Shown: positions 15,939-26,001, counted from the stretch's first letter. The stretch is 64,000 bases of DNA from Halalkalicoccus subterraneus (GCF_003697815.1 NZ_RDQG01000007.1:1-64000); one strand, 5' to 3'. Made by a program: numbers and translations. Notes: a model not told the origin generated them from the letters alone.

Positions 15939-17642
15939 CTACTCAAGCGCGTCCAGTCGGAACTCGAAGGCCGCGACCGGGAGTTCGAGGTCGTGCTCGA
16001 CGAGTACCTCGGGGTGGATCTCGCCGACGACACCCACGGAGCGTCCGCCGATGACTACCGCCGCGGCCCGTCCGTCGACGAACGCCGGGTGGGTCGTGGG
16101 CGGCGTTTCGAGGTCGACGTCGAACGCGCGGACGATCGCCTGCAGGCGCCCCTTCGCGTCCTCGTAGGAGGCGTCGGTCCGTGCGAGCACGCCGGCGACG
16201 GTCCGGCGCTCGGCGACGCCCGTCTCACTCGCACCGTCGAGTTCGGCGGCAAAGCCGACCTCCGTGAGGTCCTGTGGGTACGATCGGTGGGTGTTGTTCT
16301 CCAGTAAGATCAACAAGGAGGGCAGCACCCACGTCCGAACCATGGTGTAGTCCTCGCTATAGGGTTCCTGAATGGTCGCCGCTTCACCCGCACCGAGGAC
16401 TTCGTCGCTGGAGCCTATCCGCATCCGTTCGTAGTTTTCGGCCCCGTTGATGAGGTGGAAGTTCAGGGTGTCCTCGAAGCCGAGCCCCACAAGCACGTTT
16501 CGCACCGCGTCCTCCAGTCGGGTGCGCTCGTGGCGCCCGCCGACGGTGCCCACGTCGGGATAGGTAGGGATCAGCCCGTCGAAGCCGTAGGCGCGACCCA
16601 CGTCGTCGATCAGGTCGACGGGATGCAGGACGTCGACGCGATACGGTGGTATCCCGACGTCGTAGGCGGTCTCCTCGCCGAGCACCTGCGTCGGGGAGAG
16701 CCCCGCGCGCTCGAAGCAGTCGATCACCGTCTCGGGTTCGAACTCCATGCCGAGCATCCGTTCGATACGGTCGTGGGAGACGCGTTTCTCGCGGATCTCG
16801 AACTCCGGACGAACGAGGGTCGAATCGGGATACTCGACCTCGACCTCCTCGATGGTCGCGCCACGGGCCGACAGCGCATAGCAGACGATCGCGCACATCT
16901 TGTCGATGGTCCACTGGTCGGTGCCGGTGAGTTCGACGAACAGTTCCCGTGAATCCGTCGAGACCTCGGTCCGGCGGCCGTTGATCACCGGCGGGAACGA
17001 AAAGAGCCCGAGTTCGTCGTAGATCGCCGGATATCTCTCATAGTCGCTCACGAGATCCGCGTACTCCCGGCCCGTGGGATGCTCTTCGAGGACTTCAGCG
17101 GGCGTGAGTTCCGCGTTCGAATCCAGCGGGACGAACCGCGGTCCGTCGGGGGAAACGCCCGTATAGCGGATCGACGAGCCCGTTTCCTCCGAGAGGGATT
17201 TCCCCTTCAACATCGTGAGGTCGTGGATCCCGATCGCGCCCTTCGCGCGCTTTCGACCCATCGTCGCGTGGAGCTTCTCCTGGAGCTGGATCAGCGAGTC
17301 CAGCCCCGCCTCGTCGAGGTCGACCCCCCGAATCACCGCGCCGGTGACGTAGGGCCGTTCCTCGGGGACGTCGTCGATCTCGATCGTCCAGTCGGGATCG
17401 TTCGTCGGCGGGACGTAGACGCCCCGCTCCTCGCCGTAGTGGTATCGCAGCGAGCGTGCGACTCCCTCGACCGAGAGGCGGTCCAGCCGGTCGGGCGCGA
17501 ACTCGAACTGGAGCTCGCCGTCCTCCGTCTCGCCCTCGTACTCCAGACCCAGTCCGAACAGGTCGTCCTTGAGCCGGTCGTCGTCCTTGTCGGTGCCGGT
17601 CAGCTGTCGCAGTTCGTCGGGGTCGATGTCGACGACGGGCAT
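15939..17642 (-). CDS. pheT: Phenylalanyl-tRNA synthetase beta subunit
   Basis: A 567-residue archaeal/eukaryal-type beta chain that forms the alpha2-beta2 synthetase charging tRNA-Phe. It starts MPVVDIDPDEL, as is usual for the archaeal subunit, and contains the B3/B4 editing region (VTGAVIRGV, VHDLTMLKG-like segment), the B5 domain and the catalytic-like module (DVGRAYGFDGL). It lacks the long N-terminal tRNA-binding domain of bacteria. Its ATG shares one base with the pheS stop (TGATG), implying coupled translation. Confidence 0.97.
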   Translation of the reverse strand: MPVVDIDPDELRQLTGTDKDDDRLKDDLFGLGLEYEGETEDGELQFEFAPDRLDRLSVEGVARSLRYHYGEERGVYVPPTNDPDWTIEIDDVPEERPYVTGAVIRGVDLDEAGLDSLIQLQEKLHATMGRKRAKGAIGIHDLTMLKGKSLSEETGSSIRYTGVSPDGPRFVPLDSNAELTPAEVLEEHPTGREYADLVSDYERYPAIYDELGLFSFPPVINGRRTEVSTDSRELFVELTGTDQWTIDKMCAIVCYALSARGATIEEVEVEYPDSTLVRPEFEIREKRVSHDRIERMLGMEFEPETVIDCFERAGLSPTQVLGEETAYDVGIPPYRVDVLHPVDLIDDVGRAYGFDGLIPTYPDVGTVGGRHERTRLEDAVRNVLVGLGFEDTLNFHLINGAENYERMRIGSSDEVLGAGEAATIQEPYSEDYTMVRTWVLPSLLILLENNTHRSYPQDLTEVGFAAELDGASETGVAERRTVAGVLARTDASYEDAKGRLQAIVRAFDVDLETPPTTHPAFVDGRAAAVVIGGRSVGVVGEIHPEVLVEHDLELPVAAFEFRLDALE

Positions 17643-19138
17643 CAGTAGATCACCTCCGCCTCGCGCAGGAACTCGATGTCCGCAAGCGTTCCGTGGAGGT
17701 CGCGGATGTCCTCCGCGCCCGTGATCAGCATGGCCAGCCGTTCGAGGGCCAGTCCCCAGGCCATCACGTCACAGTCCACGCCGAGCGGTTCGAGCACCTC
17801 GGGGCGGAACATCCCCGAGTTCCCGATCTCGATCAGCTCGCCCGTCTCCGGGTGGTGGCCGAACAGCTCGAAGCTCGGCTCGGTGTAGGGGTTGTAGTGG
17901 GGTTTGAACTGCAGGTCGGTGATGCCGAACCGTTCGTAGAACTCGGTGAAGGTCCCCTTCAGATCGCGCACCGAGAGGTCCTCCGCCATCACCCAGCCCT
18001 CGATCTGGAAGAACTCCAGCAGGTGGGTCGGATCCAGCGTGTCGTTCCTGTACACTTTCTCGACCGAGAAGTACCGCTGGGGCGGTTCGAGTTCCCCTAT
18101 CGCCTCGCCCGAGAGGTATCGCATCGACAGCGAGGTAGTGTGACCACGAAGGGCGATCTCGCGGGCCATCTCTTCGGACCACGGCGAGTGGTAGCCCTCA
18201 CCGTCCGTGCCGACTCCCTCGAGATGGGCCGAGCGCACGCGTTCGAGGAGGTCCTCCGGAAGGCCGTCCATCCGCTCCGGGCGTTCCAGGGTGAAGCGAT
18301 CCCAGTGGGTTCTGGCGGGGTGGTCCTGGGGCATGAACAGCGCGTCATTGATCCAGAAATCCGCGTCGGCGTGTGGGCCGTCCATCTCCTCGAAGCCCAT
18401 ACCAACCAAAACGTCCTTCACGCGGTCTGCGGTCTGGCGCAGGACGTGTTTCTTTCCTCCAGTCACCTCGGCGGCGTCGGCCTCGACGTTGTACTCGGCG
18501 AACTCCACCTCCTCCCATTCGCCTGTCGTGAGTAGTTCGGGGGTGATCTGGCCCACCGTCTCGCTCTCCTCGACGCCCTCCATCAGCGCGGTGACGCCCT
18601 CGTCCGTGAGCGTCACCGAGCGGACCGTCGACTCCCGCCGGGAGACGAGGTCGCGCCGGACCAGGTCGTCGAGGACTGCGTTGGGCACGGGCTCGCCGGC
18701 GTCGATCAGCGCGAGCGCGTCGGCCTCCTCGTCCTCCTCGTGATCGCTCGCCAAGAGCTCGCCCGAGTCGATCTCCCCGTACCCCTTCCGGGCGTAGTTC
18801 GACAGCGCGATGTCGACCTCCTCGCCTTCGAGTCCCGATCGATCGATGACCTCGCCCATCGGGGCGGGCTCCTCGTCGGCGTCGAGGTCGAGGGCGGCCT
18901 CGTAGAGCCGGCGTTCAGGGAGTCCCATTTCAACGTACTCTTCGCCCTCCTCGGTGAGCGAGACGTCCACCAGTTCCTCTTCCGAAACGTCGAGCAGGCC
19001 CTCCTCCTCGAGGCCGAAGACCACCCCGGTGACGGTCTCGGGTTTTTCGCCGAGTTCCTCGGCGAGCCGTTCTATCGTGCGGTCCTCGGTGGCGCTGGCC
19101 GCCTCGAGGACCGCCACCTGTGTCGATGGCAGTCGCAT
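17642..19138 (-). CDS. pheS: Phenylalanyl-tRNA synthetase alpha subunit
   Basis: A 498-residue class II catalytic subunit. The N-terminal third is a set of winged-helix modules typical of archaeal and eukaryal PheS (AVLEAASATEDRTIERLAEE). The catalytic core shows motif 2-like KVYRNDTLDPTHLLEFFQIE, the Phe-binding FELFGHHPETGE and motif 3 WGLALERLAMLI near the C-terminus. pheT follows with one base of overlap. Nothing unusual is seen. Confidence 0.97.
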   Translation of the reverse strand: MRLPSTQVAVLEAASATEDRTIERLAEELGEKPETVTGVVFGLEEEGLLDVSEEELVDVSLTEEGEEYVEMGLPERRLYEAALDLDADEEPAPMGEVIDRSGLEGEEVDIALSNYARKGYGEIDSGELLASDHEEDEEADALALIDAGEPVPNAVLDDLVRRDLVSRRESTVRSVTLTDEGVTALMEGVEESETVGQITPELLTTGEWEEVEFAEYNVEADAAEVTGGKKHVLRQTADRVKDVLVGMGFEEMDGPHADADFWINDALFMPQDHPARTHWDRFTLERPERMDGLPEDLLERVRSAHLEGVGTDGEGYHSPWSEEMAREIALRGHTTSLSMRYLSGEAIGELEPPQRYFSVEKVYRNDTLDPTHLLEFFQIEGWVMAEDLSVRDLKGTFTEFYERFGITDLQFKPHYNPYTEPSFELFGHHPETGELIEIGNSGMFRPEVLEPLGVDCDVMAWGLALERLAMLITGAEDIRDLHGTLADIEFLREAEVIY

Positions 19139-19237
19139 TCGTTGTGTGAGTGGTCGAAAGGCAGTCGTTTAGCGGTTCCGGACTGACGACCGTGTCTCAA
19201 GGCGCGGTCAAACAGTTGGGTCCGAAGCGAAAACCGG

Positions 19238-21232
19238 TCAGTTCGCGGGGGCTGCGGGTGTCGCGCCCCGACGAACCGTGACGTACTGGCGGAGGAACAC
19301 GGCAGCGATGACGGCCAGTCCGACCAGATCGGCCATGGTCCCCGGATAGATGAGCGCCACCGCGCCCGCGACCAGCGCGACCCGCTCGATCATGTGGGCC
19401 GGCGCGTAGAAGTACCCCTGCGTGCCCGCCGAGAGGGCGATCACGCCGATGATCGCGGTCACGACACTGGCAACGATGGCGGTCGTCTCGCCGATCAACA
19501 GGAGTTCGGGCCCGAGCACGAACAGGTACGGGACGAGAAAGCCCGCCGCCGCGAGGTTGACCGCCGTGAACCCGGTCTTCCAGGGATCCGATTCGGCGAT
19601 GCTGCTCGTGGTGAAGACCGCGAGCATGATCGGCGGGGTGATGGCGCTGATGATCCCGAAGTAGAAGATGAAGAGGTGCGCGGCGAGCAGTTCGACTCCC
19701 AGCGCGGTGAGCGCGGGCGCGCCGAGCGCCGCGAGCACGACGTAGGCGGCGGTCGTCGGCAGCCCCATCCCGAGGATGATGGAGGTGATCATCGTCAACA
19801 CCAGCGCGACGATGACGATCCCGCCCGAGGCGGTCGTGATCAACGAACTGAACTTCAGCCCGAGGCCGGTGAGCGTGACGACCCCGACGACCAGGCCCGC
19901 GGTCGCACACGCCGCCGCGACGACGATGGTCATTCGCATCCCGCGATCCAGCGCGTTGACCGTCATGACGCTCGCCGCACGTCCGAGTCGCGAGAGGGTC
20001 TCGATATCGCCTCGCGGTACGGCGCTTGCGAACTCGCGGGCCGCCGACAGCGGGATCGCGACGACGGTCGTCAACAGGATCGCGACGAACGCCGCGAGCA
20101 TCGCCGAGTAGCCCGCGACCAGCATCCAGACGAGCGCGATCAGCGGGATTGTGAAGTGCGCGCCGGTTCGCAACAGGTGCCAGGGGTCCGGCAGTTCGCT
20201 CCGATCGACGCCCTCGAGTCCCTCGTGTTTCGCGCGGAAGTGGACCGCCGCGCCGACGCCGAGGAAGTACAGCAGCGCCGGGATGGCCGCCGCCGAGATG
20301 ATGGTGACGTAGCTGATCCCCGTCCAGGCGGACATGATGAACGCGCCGGCGCCCATCACCGGGGGCATGATCTGCCCGCCGGAGGAGGCCGCCGATTCGA
20401 CGGCGGCGGCGTAGCGGCTCTCGAAGCCGCTGCGTTTCATCAGCGGGATGGTGAAGGCGCCGGTCGTCGCCGCGTTCGCGACCGCGCTGCCGTTGAGGCT
20501 GGCCATGAAGCCGCTCGCGAGTACCGAAGTCTTCGCGGGACCGCCGGTGGTCCAGCCGGTCGCCCCGTAGGCCAGATCGATGAACCAGTCGCCGACGCCA
20601 GTCACCTCCAGAAAGGCCCCGAGGATGATGAACACGACGACGAACGTCGCGCTGACACCCAACGGAATGCCGAAGATGCCCTCCGTGGTGAGATACGAGT
20701 GGGCGATGATGCGGTCGATGTCGTAGCCCCGGTGGATGAGCGGGCCGGGCATCAGGCGGCCGTAATAGGCGTACGCGAGGAAGGCGAAACCGATGATCGG
20801 CAGCGCACGTCCGGTCGCTCGCCGGGTAATCTCCAGAACGAGGAGGATCGCGATCGCGCCGAAGACGAGGTCCCGCGGCAGGGGCGACCCCGAGCGCTGG
20901 GCGAGCGTCCCGAAGCGAACCGCATACGCGATGTAGAGCGTGCTCGGCACGCCGACGGTCAGGAGAAGCCAGTCGTACCACGGGACGCGGTCGGCGTCGG
21001 CGGCCCGTGCGGGGAAATAGAGGAGGGCGAGGATCACCACCGCTGTCAGGTGGATCGAGCGGTTGATGAACGCCCCCGGCGTGCCGAAGCCCGCGATGGC
21101 GATGTGATACAGGCCGGCCAGCACCGCCACCGAAAGCGCGAGGATCCGCGTGTTTCCACGCAGGGTTCGACCCGGTTTCTCGTCCGCGTCGGTCAGTCCG
21201 TCGGTCGTCGATGTCTCGTTTGTCGTGCTCAT
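19238..21232 (-). CDS. TRAP transporter fused permease (4TM-12TM, TAXI type)
   Basis: A 664-residue membrane protein that fuses the small (DctQ-like, about 4 segments) and large (DctM-like, about 12 segments) permease parts. Landmarks are YYGRLMPGPLIHRGYD in the small part, ANAATTGAFTIPLMKRSGF and SGGQIMPPVMGAGAFIM in the large part, and MGLPTTAAYVVLAALGAPA. TRAP permeases use the sodium gradient to import organic acids with the aid of an extracytoplasmic binding protein. The start at 21232 overlaps the DUF1850 stop by 4 bases. With the TAXI binding protein upstream it forms a three-gene operon. Confidence 0.93.
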   Translation of the reverse strand: MSTTNETSTTDGLTDADEKPGRTLRGNTRILALSVAVLAGLYHIAIAGFGTPGAFINRSIHLTAVVILALLYFPARAADADRVPWYDWLLLTVGVPSTLYIAYAVRFGTLAQRSGSPLPRDLVFGAIAILLVLEITRRATGRALPIIGFAFLAYAYYGRLMPGPLIHRGYDIDRIIAHSYLTTEGIFGIPLGVSATFVVVFIILGAFLEVTGVGDWFIDLAYGATGWTTGGPAKTSVLASGFMASLNGSAVANAATTGAFTIPLMKRSGFESRYAAAVESAASSGGQIMPPVMGAGAFIMSAWTGISYVTIISAAAIPALLYFLGVGAAVHFRAKHEGLEGVDRSELPDPWHLLRTGAHFTIPLIALVWMLVAGYSAMLAAFVAILLTTVVAIPLSAAREFASAVPRGDIETLSRLGRAASVMTVNALDRGMRMTIVVAAACATAGLVVGVVTLTGLGLKFSSLITTASGGIVIVALVLTMITSIILGMGLPTTAAYVVLAALGAPALTALGVELLAAHLFIFYFGIISAITPPIMLAVFTTSSIAESDPWKTGFTAVNLAAAGFLVPYLFVLGPELLLIGETTAIVASVVTAIIGVIALSAGTQGYFYAPAHMIERVALVAGAVALIYPGTMADLVGLAVIAAVFLRQYVTVRRGATPAAPAN

Positions 21233-21720
21233 AGTGTCTGTAGCCTGTCTCCGAGGTATCGGAGGTAGCCCACCCGCTCGATCGAAAACCGGATCGATCC
21301 CCACTCCTCGGTGTAGTCCGACAGCGGACGTTCCTCCCCGTCGATCACGAGCGACTGCTCGGTGTATTTCGCCACCCGGACGGTGAACGTGCCGAGCCGG
21401 CGGTCCATCTGCAGTACCGTGAACCCGTCCTCGCGTGTCTGGTTTCCCTCGGTGTATTCGAGCCCGATGGCGTGATACTCGAACTCCTCGCGGACTTGGA
21501 CGATCCCCTCCTCTCGTATCTCGTAGACCTCGCGAATCGGGGTCTCGTCGAACGAGTGGACGTAGTGGATCGCGAACCGGTCGCCCTCCTCGACGCGCTC
21601 GACGCCGAGCGTCTCGCCGCTCCGCGGGTCCGCCAGCCGCAACACCGTCACGTTCGTTACGGCGAGCGGCGACAGGACGACACTGCCCGCCAGCGCGGAG
21701 AGCACTCGACGCCGATGCAT
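21229..21720 (-). CDS. DUF1850 domain protein, TRAP-associated
   Basis: A 163-residue protein with an N-terminal signal-like segment (MHRRRVLSALAGSVVLSPL) and the DUF1850 core (FAIHYVHSFDETPIREVYEI and EFEYHAIGLEY). DUF1850 genes are commonly found between TAXI-type binding proteins and fused TRAP permeases, exactly as here, so a role as an accessory extracytoplasmic or membrane-attached subunit is likely. It follows the binding-protein gene after one base and overlaps the permease start by four bases. Confidence 0.87.
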   Translation of the reverse strand: MHRRRVLSALAGSVVLSPLAVTNVTVLRLADPRSGETLGVERVEEGDRFAIHYVHSFDETPIREVYEIREEGIVQVREEFEYHAIGLEYTEGNQTREDGFTVLQMDRRLGTFTVRVAKYTEQSLVIDGEERPLSDYTEEWGSIRFSIERVGYLRYLGDRLQTL

Positions 21721-21721
21721 C

Positions 21722-22717
21722 TCACAGCCCGGCGTCGTCGAAGTACTGCGCCGCACCCGGGTGCAGGTCGATCGGGGCCTCGCGGGCGTTGTCCTCGAAC
21801 TGTTCTGCGGCGGGGTGGACCTCCGCGAGCTGGTCGAGGTTGGTGTAGATCGCCTCGACGATGTCGTAGACCGAATCCTCGCCCATGTCCTCGCGGACGA
21901 TCATGGTGTTGGTCACGCCGGGGACTTGCACGTCCTCGTCGACGCCCTCGTAGGTCCCTCCGGGGACCGTTGCCGCGTTGTAGTAGTCGAACTCGCCAGA
22001 GATCCCGTCCATCTCCTCGTCGGGGAAGTCGAGCAGGCGGATGTCGCGCTGGCTCGCGAGGTCCTGAATCGAGGAGGCGGGGAAGGCGACGCTCCAGAAG
22101 CCGGCGTCGATCTGGCCGTCCTGCAGCGCGCTCGCGGTCTCGGAGAACGAGAGGCGCTGTACGTCGATGTCGTCGTAGGTGAGGTCGTAGAACCCGAGCA
22201 GCTCCTCGGCGATGACCTCGGTGCCGCTTCCGGGCGCGCCGACGCTGACGGTCAGGCCCTCCATGTCCGCGAGCGTCTCGACGGGCGAGTCGGCCGGGAC
22301 GACGACCTGGGTCACGTTCTGGTAGGCCCCGAACGCCGCCGACAGCGGCAGGGCCTCCTCGAAGTCCCCCTCGCCGTTGACGGCGAGCAGGACGGAGTTG
22401 CCGAGCGCGAGCGCCATCGTCATCTCCTCGTTGGCGACGAGCCGGCAGTTCTCGACGCTGGCACCCGTTGACTCCGCCGAGGCCTCGACGTCGAGGTTCT
22501 GGTTGAGGATGTCGGCCATCCCGCCGCCGAGCGGGTAGTAGACCCCGCCGGTGCCGCCGGTGCCGATGGTCACGAACTCCGAACCGCCGCCGTCTCCCCC
22601 ACCGCCGCCGCCCCCGCCGCTACCGCCGCCACAACCCGCGAGTCCGACGAACGCGGCCACACCGGCCGTGCTCAGTACTGTCCGCCGATCCACACGAGTG
22701 GTCCGATCTCGAGCCAT
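21722..22717 (-). CDS. TAXI-family TRAP solute-binding lipoprotein
   Basis: A 331-residue extracytoplasmic binding protein. The N-terminus has a twin-Arg and hydrophobic region ending in lipobox LAGC near 28, then a Gly-rich spacer (about 30-45) that probably lets the lipid-anchored protein swing. The mature protein opens VTIGTGGTGGVYYPLGGGMA, the classic TAXI motif, followed by CRLVANEEMTMALALGNS. Ligands of TAXI proteins are mostly unknown; glutamate and other dicarboxylates have been reported. A minus-strand TATA box at 22741-22750 suggests a leaderless operon transcript starting here. Confidence 0.95.
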   Translation of the reverse strand: MARDRTTRVDRRTVLSTAGVAAFVGLAGCGGGSGGGGGGGGDGGGSEFVTIGTGGTGGVYYPLGGGMADILNQNLDVEASAESTGASVENCRLVANEEMTMALALGNSVLLAVNGEGDFEEALPLSAAFGAYQNVTQVVVPADSPVETLADMEGLTVSVGAPGSGTEVIAEELLGFYDLTYDDIDVQRLSFSETASALQDGQIDAGFWSVAFPASSIQDLASQRDIRLLDFPDEEMDGISGEFDYYNAATVPGGTYEGVDEDVQVPGVTNTMIVREDMGEDSVYDIVEAIYTNLDQLAEVHPAAEQFEDNAREAPIDLHPGAAQYFDDAGL

Positions 22718-22740
22718 GTCCCTATGGGCTCAACAGCCGC

Positions 22741-22750
22741 TAATAACTAT
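22741..22750 (-). promoter_or_regulatory. TATA box of the TAXI TRAP operon
   Basis: On the minus strand the sequence reads ATAGTTATTA, centred about 28 bases before the binding-protein ATG at 22717. It is the only AT-rich patch in the gap to thrS. A leaderless start is implied. Confidence 0.55.
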
Positions 22751-22829
22751 GATGGTTCCTGGCGAGGACCGGACCGGAAGCGATCGGGGGCGTCCGGTTC
22801 GGGAGCTGGCGGAGCGTGCCGTCGGGGGA

Positions 22830-24779
22830 CTACTCGAGGAAGTCCGGTTCAGTACGCTTCTGGCCGACCTCGCTGCCGAGGTGGTCGCGGAACTCGACCG
22901 GCGAAACGTCGTCGCGCTCGCGCTCGAAGCGGTCCCGGACCGAGACCGTGCCGGCCTCCTCCTCGTTGCCCCCGACGATCAGCATGTAGGGAACGCGGTC
23001 GTCGTGGGCGGTCTGGATCTTCTTGCCGATGGTCCACGAACGGTCCTCGATCCCGACGCGGAAGTCCGAGAGCTCTTGCTCGATCTCCTCGGCGTACGCG
23101 ACGTTGTCGTCGCTGATCGGCAGGATCCGCACCTGTTCGGGTGCGAGCCACGTTGGGAAGTTCCCGTCGAAGTGTTCGATCATCACGCCCATGAACCGCT
23201 CGAAGCTTCCCAGCAGAGCCCGGTGGACCATCACGGGGCGGTGCTCCTCGTTGTCCCGACCCGTATACGAGAGTTCGAGGCGCTCGGGGATGTTGAAATC
23301 GAGCTGGACCGTGCCGATCGTCCACTCCCGTCCGAGCGCGTCGCGGGCGTCGAGCCCGATCTTCGGGCCGTAAAAGGCCGCCTCGCCCTCCTCGACGTCG
23401 TACTCCAACCCCCCGTTCTCGAGGGATTCCCGGAGCGCCTCGGTTGCCTCCTCCCAGACCTCATCGCTCCCGACGGCGGTCTCGCCTTTGGTCTCCAGTT
23501 TGTAGATGACCTCGAAGTCGAACTGCTCGTAGATCTCCTCGATCACCCGCAGGGTGTCGGTGATCTCACGCTCGATCTGGTCGGGCCGGATGAACGCGTG
23601 GCCGTCGTCCTGAGTCATCCCGCGCACGCGGAGCAGACCGGAGAGCTCGCCCGACTGCTCGTTGCGATAGACGTTGCCGAACTCCGAGAACCGGACGGGC
23701 AGATCCCGATACGAGCGGATCTGCTGGTCGAAGATGTAGGCGTGGTTCGCGCAGTTCATCGGCTTCAGGCCGTACTCGGTGCCCTCATCTTCCGATCCGG
23801 TGCCGGCGCTCCCCTGCTCCCAAGCGAACATCTCGTCCTGCTCGGTGAACGTCTCGTAGTGGCCCGTCGGCTTCCAGAGCTCGGCCTTGTTGAGCTCGGG
23901 GGTGCGGACCTCCTCGTAACCGAGCTCGTCGTTCTGCTCGCGGATGTACTCCTCGAGCTCCCGGCGGATCGTCATCCCGTTGGGGTGGTAGTGGGGACAG
24001 CCCGGCGAGTGATCCGGTACCGAGAAGAGGTCCATCTCGCGGCCGATCTTCCGGTGGTCGCGCTCCTTCGCCTGCTCGCGGCGTTCGAGGAACTCCTCGA
24101 GTTCGCTCTCGGTGGGGAACGCAGTCCCGTACACCCGCGTTAGCATCTCGTTGTCCTCGCTGCCGCGCCAGTAGGCACCCGAGATCTCCAGGAGGGCGAA
24201 CCCGCCGATCTCGCCGGTCGATTCGACGTGGGGGCCCCGACAGAGGTCGCGGAACTCGCCCTGTTCGTAGAAGGAAACGGGGTCCTCGCCCGCGGCCTCC
24301 TCCTCCAGGATCTCGCGTTTGAACGGGTTGTCCTCGTAGTACTCGAAGGCCTCCTCACGGGACATCTCGACGCGCTCGATGGGGACGTCGGCCTCGATGA
24401 TCCCCTCGGCTTCGGCGCTGATCTCCTCCAAGTCGGCCTCGTCGAGGTCGACGCCGGTGACGTCGTAGTAGAACCCGTCGTCGGTCGGCGGGCCGATGGT
24501 GAGTGTCGCTTCGGGGTGGAGGCGCTGTAGTGCTTGGGCGAAGACGTGGGCCGCCGAATGCCTCAGCGCGTCGACGTACTCGTCGCTGCCGTCAGTAACG
24601 ATCTCGATCTCGACGTCCTCCTCGATGGGATGTTCCTTGGCGACGAACTCGCCGTCGACGACCCCCGCGACGGTGTCGCGCCCGAGACCGGGACCGATCT
24701 CGTAGGCGACGTCCTCGACCGTCGAACCGGCCTCGACGGACAGTTCAGAGCCGTCGGGAAGGGTTACGGTGACGCTCAT
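22830..24779 (-). CDS. thrS: Threonyl-tRNA synthetase
   Basis: A 649-residue class II synthetase. Domains in order: TGS domain (1-60, [17 protein letters not shown]), the N2 editing domain with [12 protein letters not shown] (near 74-85) and CRGPHV (about 180), the catalytic core with [10 protein letters not shown] and the zinc-site residues, and the anticodon-binding domain ([13 protein letters not shown], near 550 on). The editing domain is of the bacterial/eukaryal type, not the archaeal D-aminoacyl-deacylase-like type. Length is normal. It appears monocistronic. Confidence 0.97.
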   Translation of the reverse strand: MSVTVTLPDGSELSVEAGSTVEDVAYEIGPGLGRDTVAGVVDGEFVAKEHPIEEDVEIEIVTDGSDEYVDALRHSAAHVFAQALQRLHPEATLTIGPPTDDGFYYDVTGVDLDEADLEEISAEAEGIIEADVPIERVEMSREEAFEYYEDNPFKREILEEEAAGEDPVSFYEQGEFRDLCRGPHVESTGEIGGFALLEISGAYWRGSEDNEMLTRVYGTAFPTESELEEFLERREQAKERDHRKIGREMDLFSVPDHSPGCPHYHPNGMTIRRELEEYIREQNDELGYEEVRTPELNKAELWKPTGHYETFTEQDEMFAWEQGSAGTGSEDEGTEYGLKPMNCANHAYIFDQQIRSYRDLPVRFSEFGNVYRNEQSGELSGLLRVRGMTQDDGHAFIRPDQIEREITDTLRVIEEIYEQFDFEVIYKLETKGETAVGSDEVWEEATEALRESLENGGLEYDVEEGEAAFYGPKIGLDARDALGREWTIGTVQLDFNIPERLELSYTGRDNEEHRPVMVHRALLGSFERFMGVMIEHFDGNFPTWLAPEQVRILPISDDNVAYAEEIEQELSDFRVGIEDRSWTIGKKIQTAHDDRVPYMLIVGGNEEEAGTVSVRDRFERERDDVSPVEFRDHLGSEVGQKRTEPDFLE

Positions 24780-24948
24780 ACCTACCCTGAACCAGCGTGG
24801 CGTAAATAAGCATTCATCCCGAGTGAATCACACGAATACGCCCGTTCATACCGGTTCACGCTGCCGGTTACTCGATTCCCGATCTCCGATCCGCGACCGT
24901 TCGTCCGGCCATGGTTGGGGACTTATTATTCATATACAAAACAACTAA

Positions 24949-24957
24949 TTTTATAAT
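24949..24957 (+). promoter_or_regulatory. TATA box of acidic lipoprotein gene
   Basis: TTTTATAAT is centred about 28 bases before the ATG at 24981, in an AT-rich stretch (24920-24970) between two GC-rich regions. A leaderless transcript is implied. Confidence 0.55.
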
Positions 24958-24980
24958 CCATTAAGATAGTTCTCTCAGAA

Positions 24981-25877
24981 ATGAGACGACATACCCTACT
25001 GACGGTACTGGTCTGTCTAACGGTCCTCTTGGCTGGTTGTTCCGGTTGGGGAACGGACGGACCGACGGACGACGAAGACGACTCCAATGACGCCGATGAC
25101 CTCGAGGAAGCGAGCGCCGACGCAGAGAACGAGACGGACGGCGATACGAATGACACTGCCGATCCCGCCGAAAACGACACTAACGAGAACGGCACACAGA
25201 CCGGCTCGGATACCGGCGATGGGAGCGGTGACGAGCCGAACGAAAGCGAGGACGACGGGGACACGGAGGAGGATACCGACGCCACCGGAAGCGAAACCGA
25301 CGAATCGAACGAGACCGACGAAAACGAGAGTAACGATGGGGGCGGAACCACGCTCACGGTTCAGACCGCCGACGTGGTGACCGGCGACCCCGTCAACGCT
25401 GACGTCATCGTCCTCAAATACGGCGGCGAAACGATCGCGGAGACGAGCGGCGAATCCGCCACGTTCGACGGACTCGACGACGGCGAGTACGAACTAGAGG
25501 TCCATCAGGCGCAGGACGACTGGTGGTACTCGGCTACCCTGACGATCGACGGTGAGGACACCACGCACGTCGCCGAGATCGATCAGGACCACATCTACTG
25601 GCCCGGCGTCGAAGCGACCGTCGTCGACGGGGACGGCGATCCCGTCGAAGGCGAGACGGTGACGTTCAACGGCAACGCGAAACAGACCGACGCCGAGGGT
25701 ACCGCCAGCCACGAGATCGAATCGAGCTACACCGACGAGCGGGAGATCGTCGTCGAATACGACGGTCGGTCCGAGACGTTCGTTTTCGACTGGAACTCCT
25801 GGGACGGCGAACAGGAATCGGTGACGTTCGAGACGGATGGTGCCGGGGATGAGGAGGCTGCGCTGGCTCTCGCGTAG
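24981..25877 (+). CDS. Acidic lipoprotein with Ig-like C-terminal modules
   Basis: A 298-residue secreted protein. The lipobox LLAGC places the lipidated Cys at residue 20. Residues about 28-115 are a disordered Asp/Glu/Thr/Asn linker, probably a wall-spanning stalk. The C-terminal part holds two beta-sandwich-like modules: one near 118-200 (LTVQTADVVTGDPVNADVIV, GLDDGEYELEV) of carboxypeptidase-regulatory type and one near 210-290 (GVEATVVDGDGDPVEGETVT, AEGTASHEI) of Big/bacterial Ig-like type. No enzyme motif is visible; a cell-surface adhesive or structural role is a guess. Confidence 0.72.
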   Translation: MRRHTLLTVLVCLTVLLAGCSGWGTDGPTDDEDDSNDADDLEEASADAENETDGDTNDTADPAENDTNENGTQTGSDTGDGSGDEPNESEDDGDTEEDTDATGSETDESNETDENESNDGGGTTLTVQTADVVTGDPVNADVIVLKYGGETIAETSGESATFDGLDDGEYELEVHQAQDDWWYSATLTIDGEDTTHVAEIDQDHIYWPGVEATVVDGDGDPVEGETVTFNGNAKQTDAEGTASHEIESSYTDEREIVVEYDGRSETFVFDWNSWDGEQESVTFETDGAGDEEAALALA

Positions 25878-26001
25878 GCATCCTTGTTTTCGATAATGAG
25901 GTGAAGAATAGAATCAGGAGTGAAATCGCCCTCAAATGGCGGAACGAGCGTAAACGAACCCGTATACGGGCGATTCGGGTGAACCCGAGAAAGGCAAAAA
26001 G

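Noticed and set aside
19394-21268. 624-codon open frame on the + strand opposite the TAXI TRAP permease
   Set aside because: It is antisense to a clear membrane transporter gene and its product is an Arg/Asp/Gly-rich string with no fold-like pattern; such frames arise from GC-rich codon bias.
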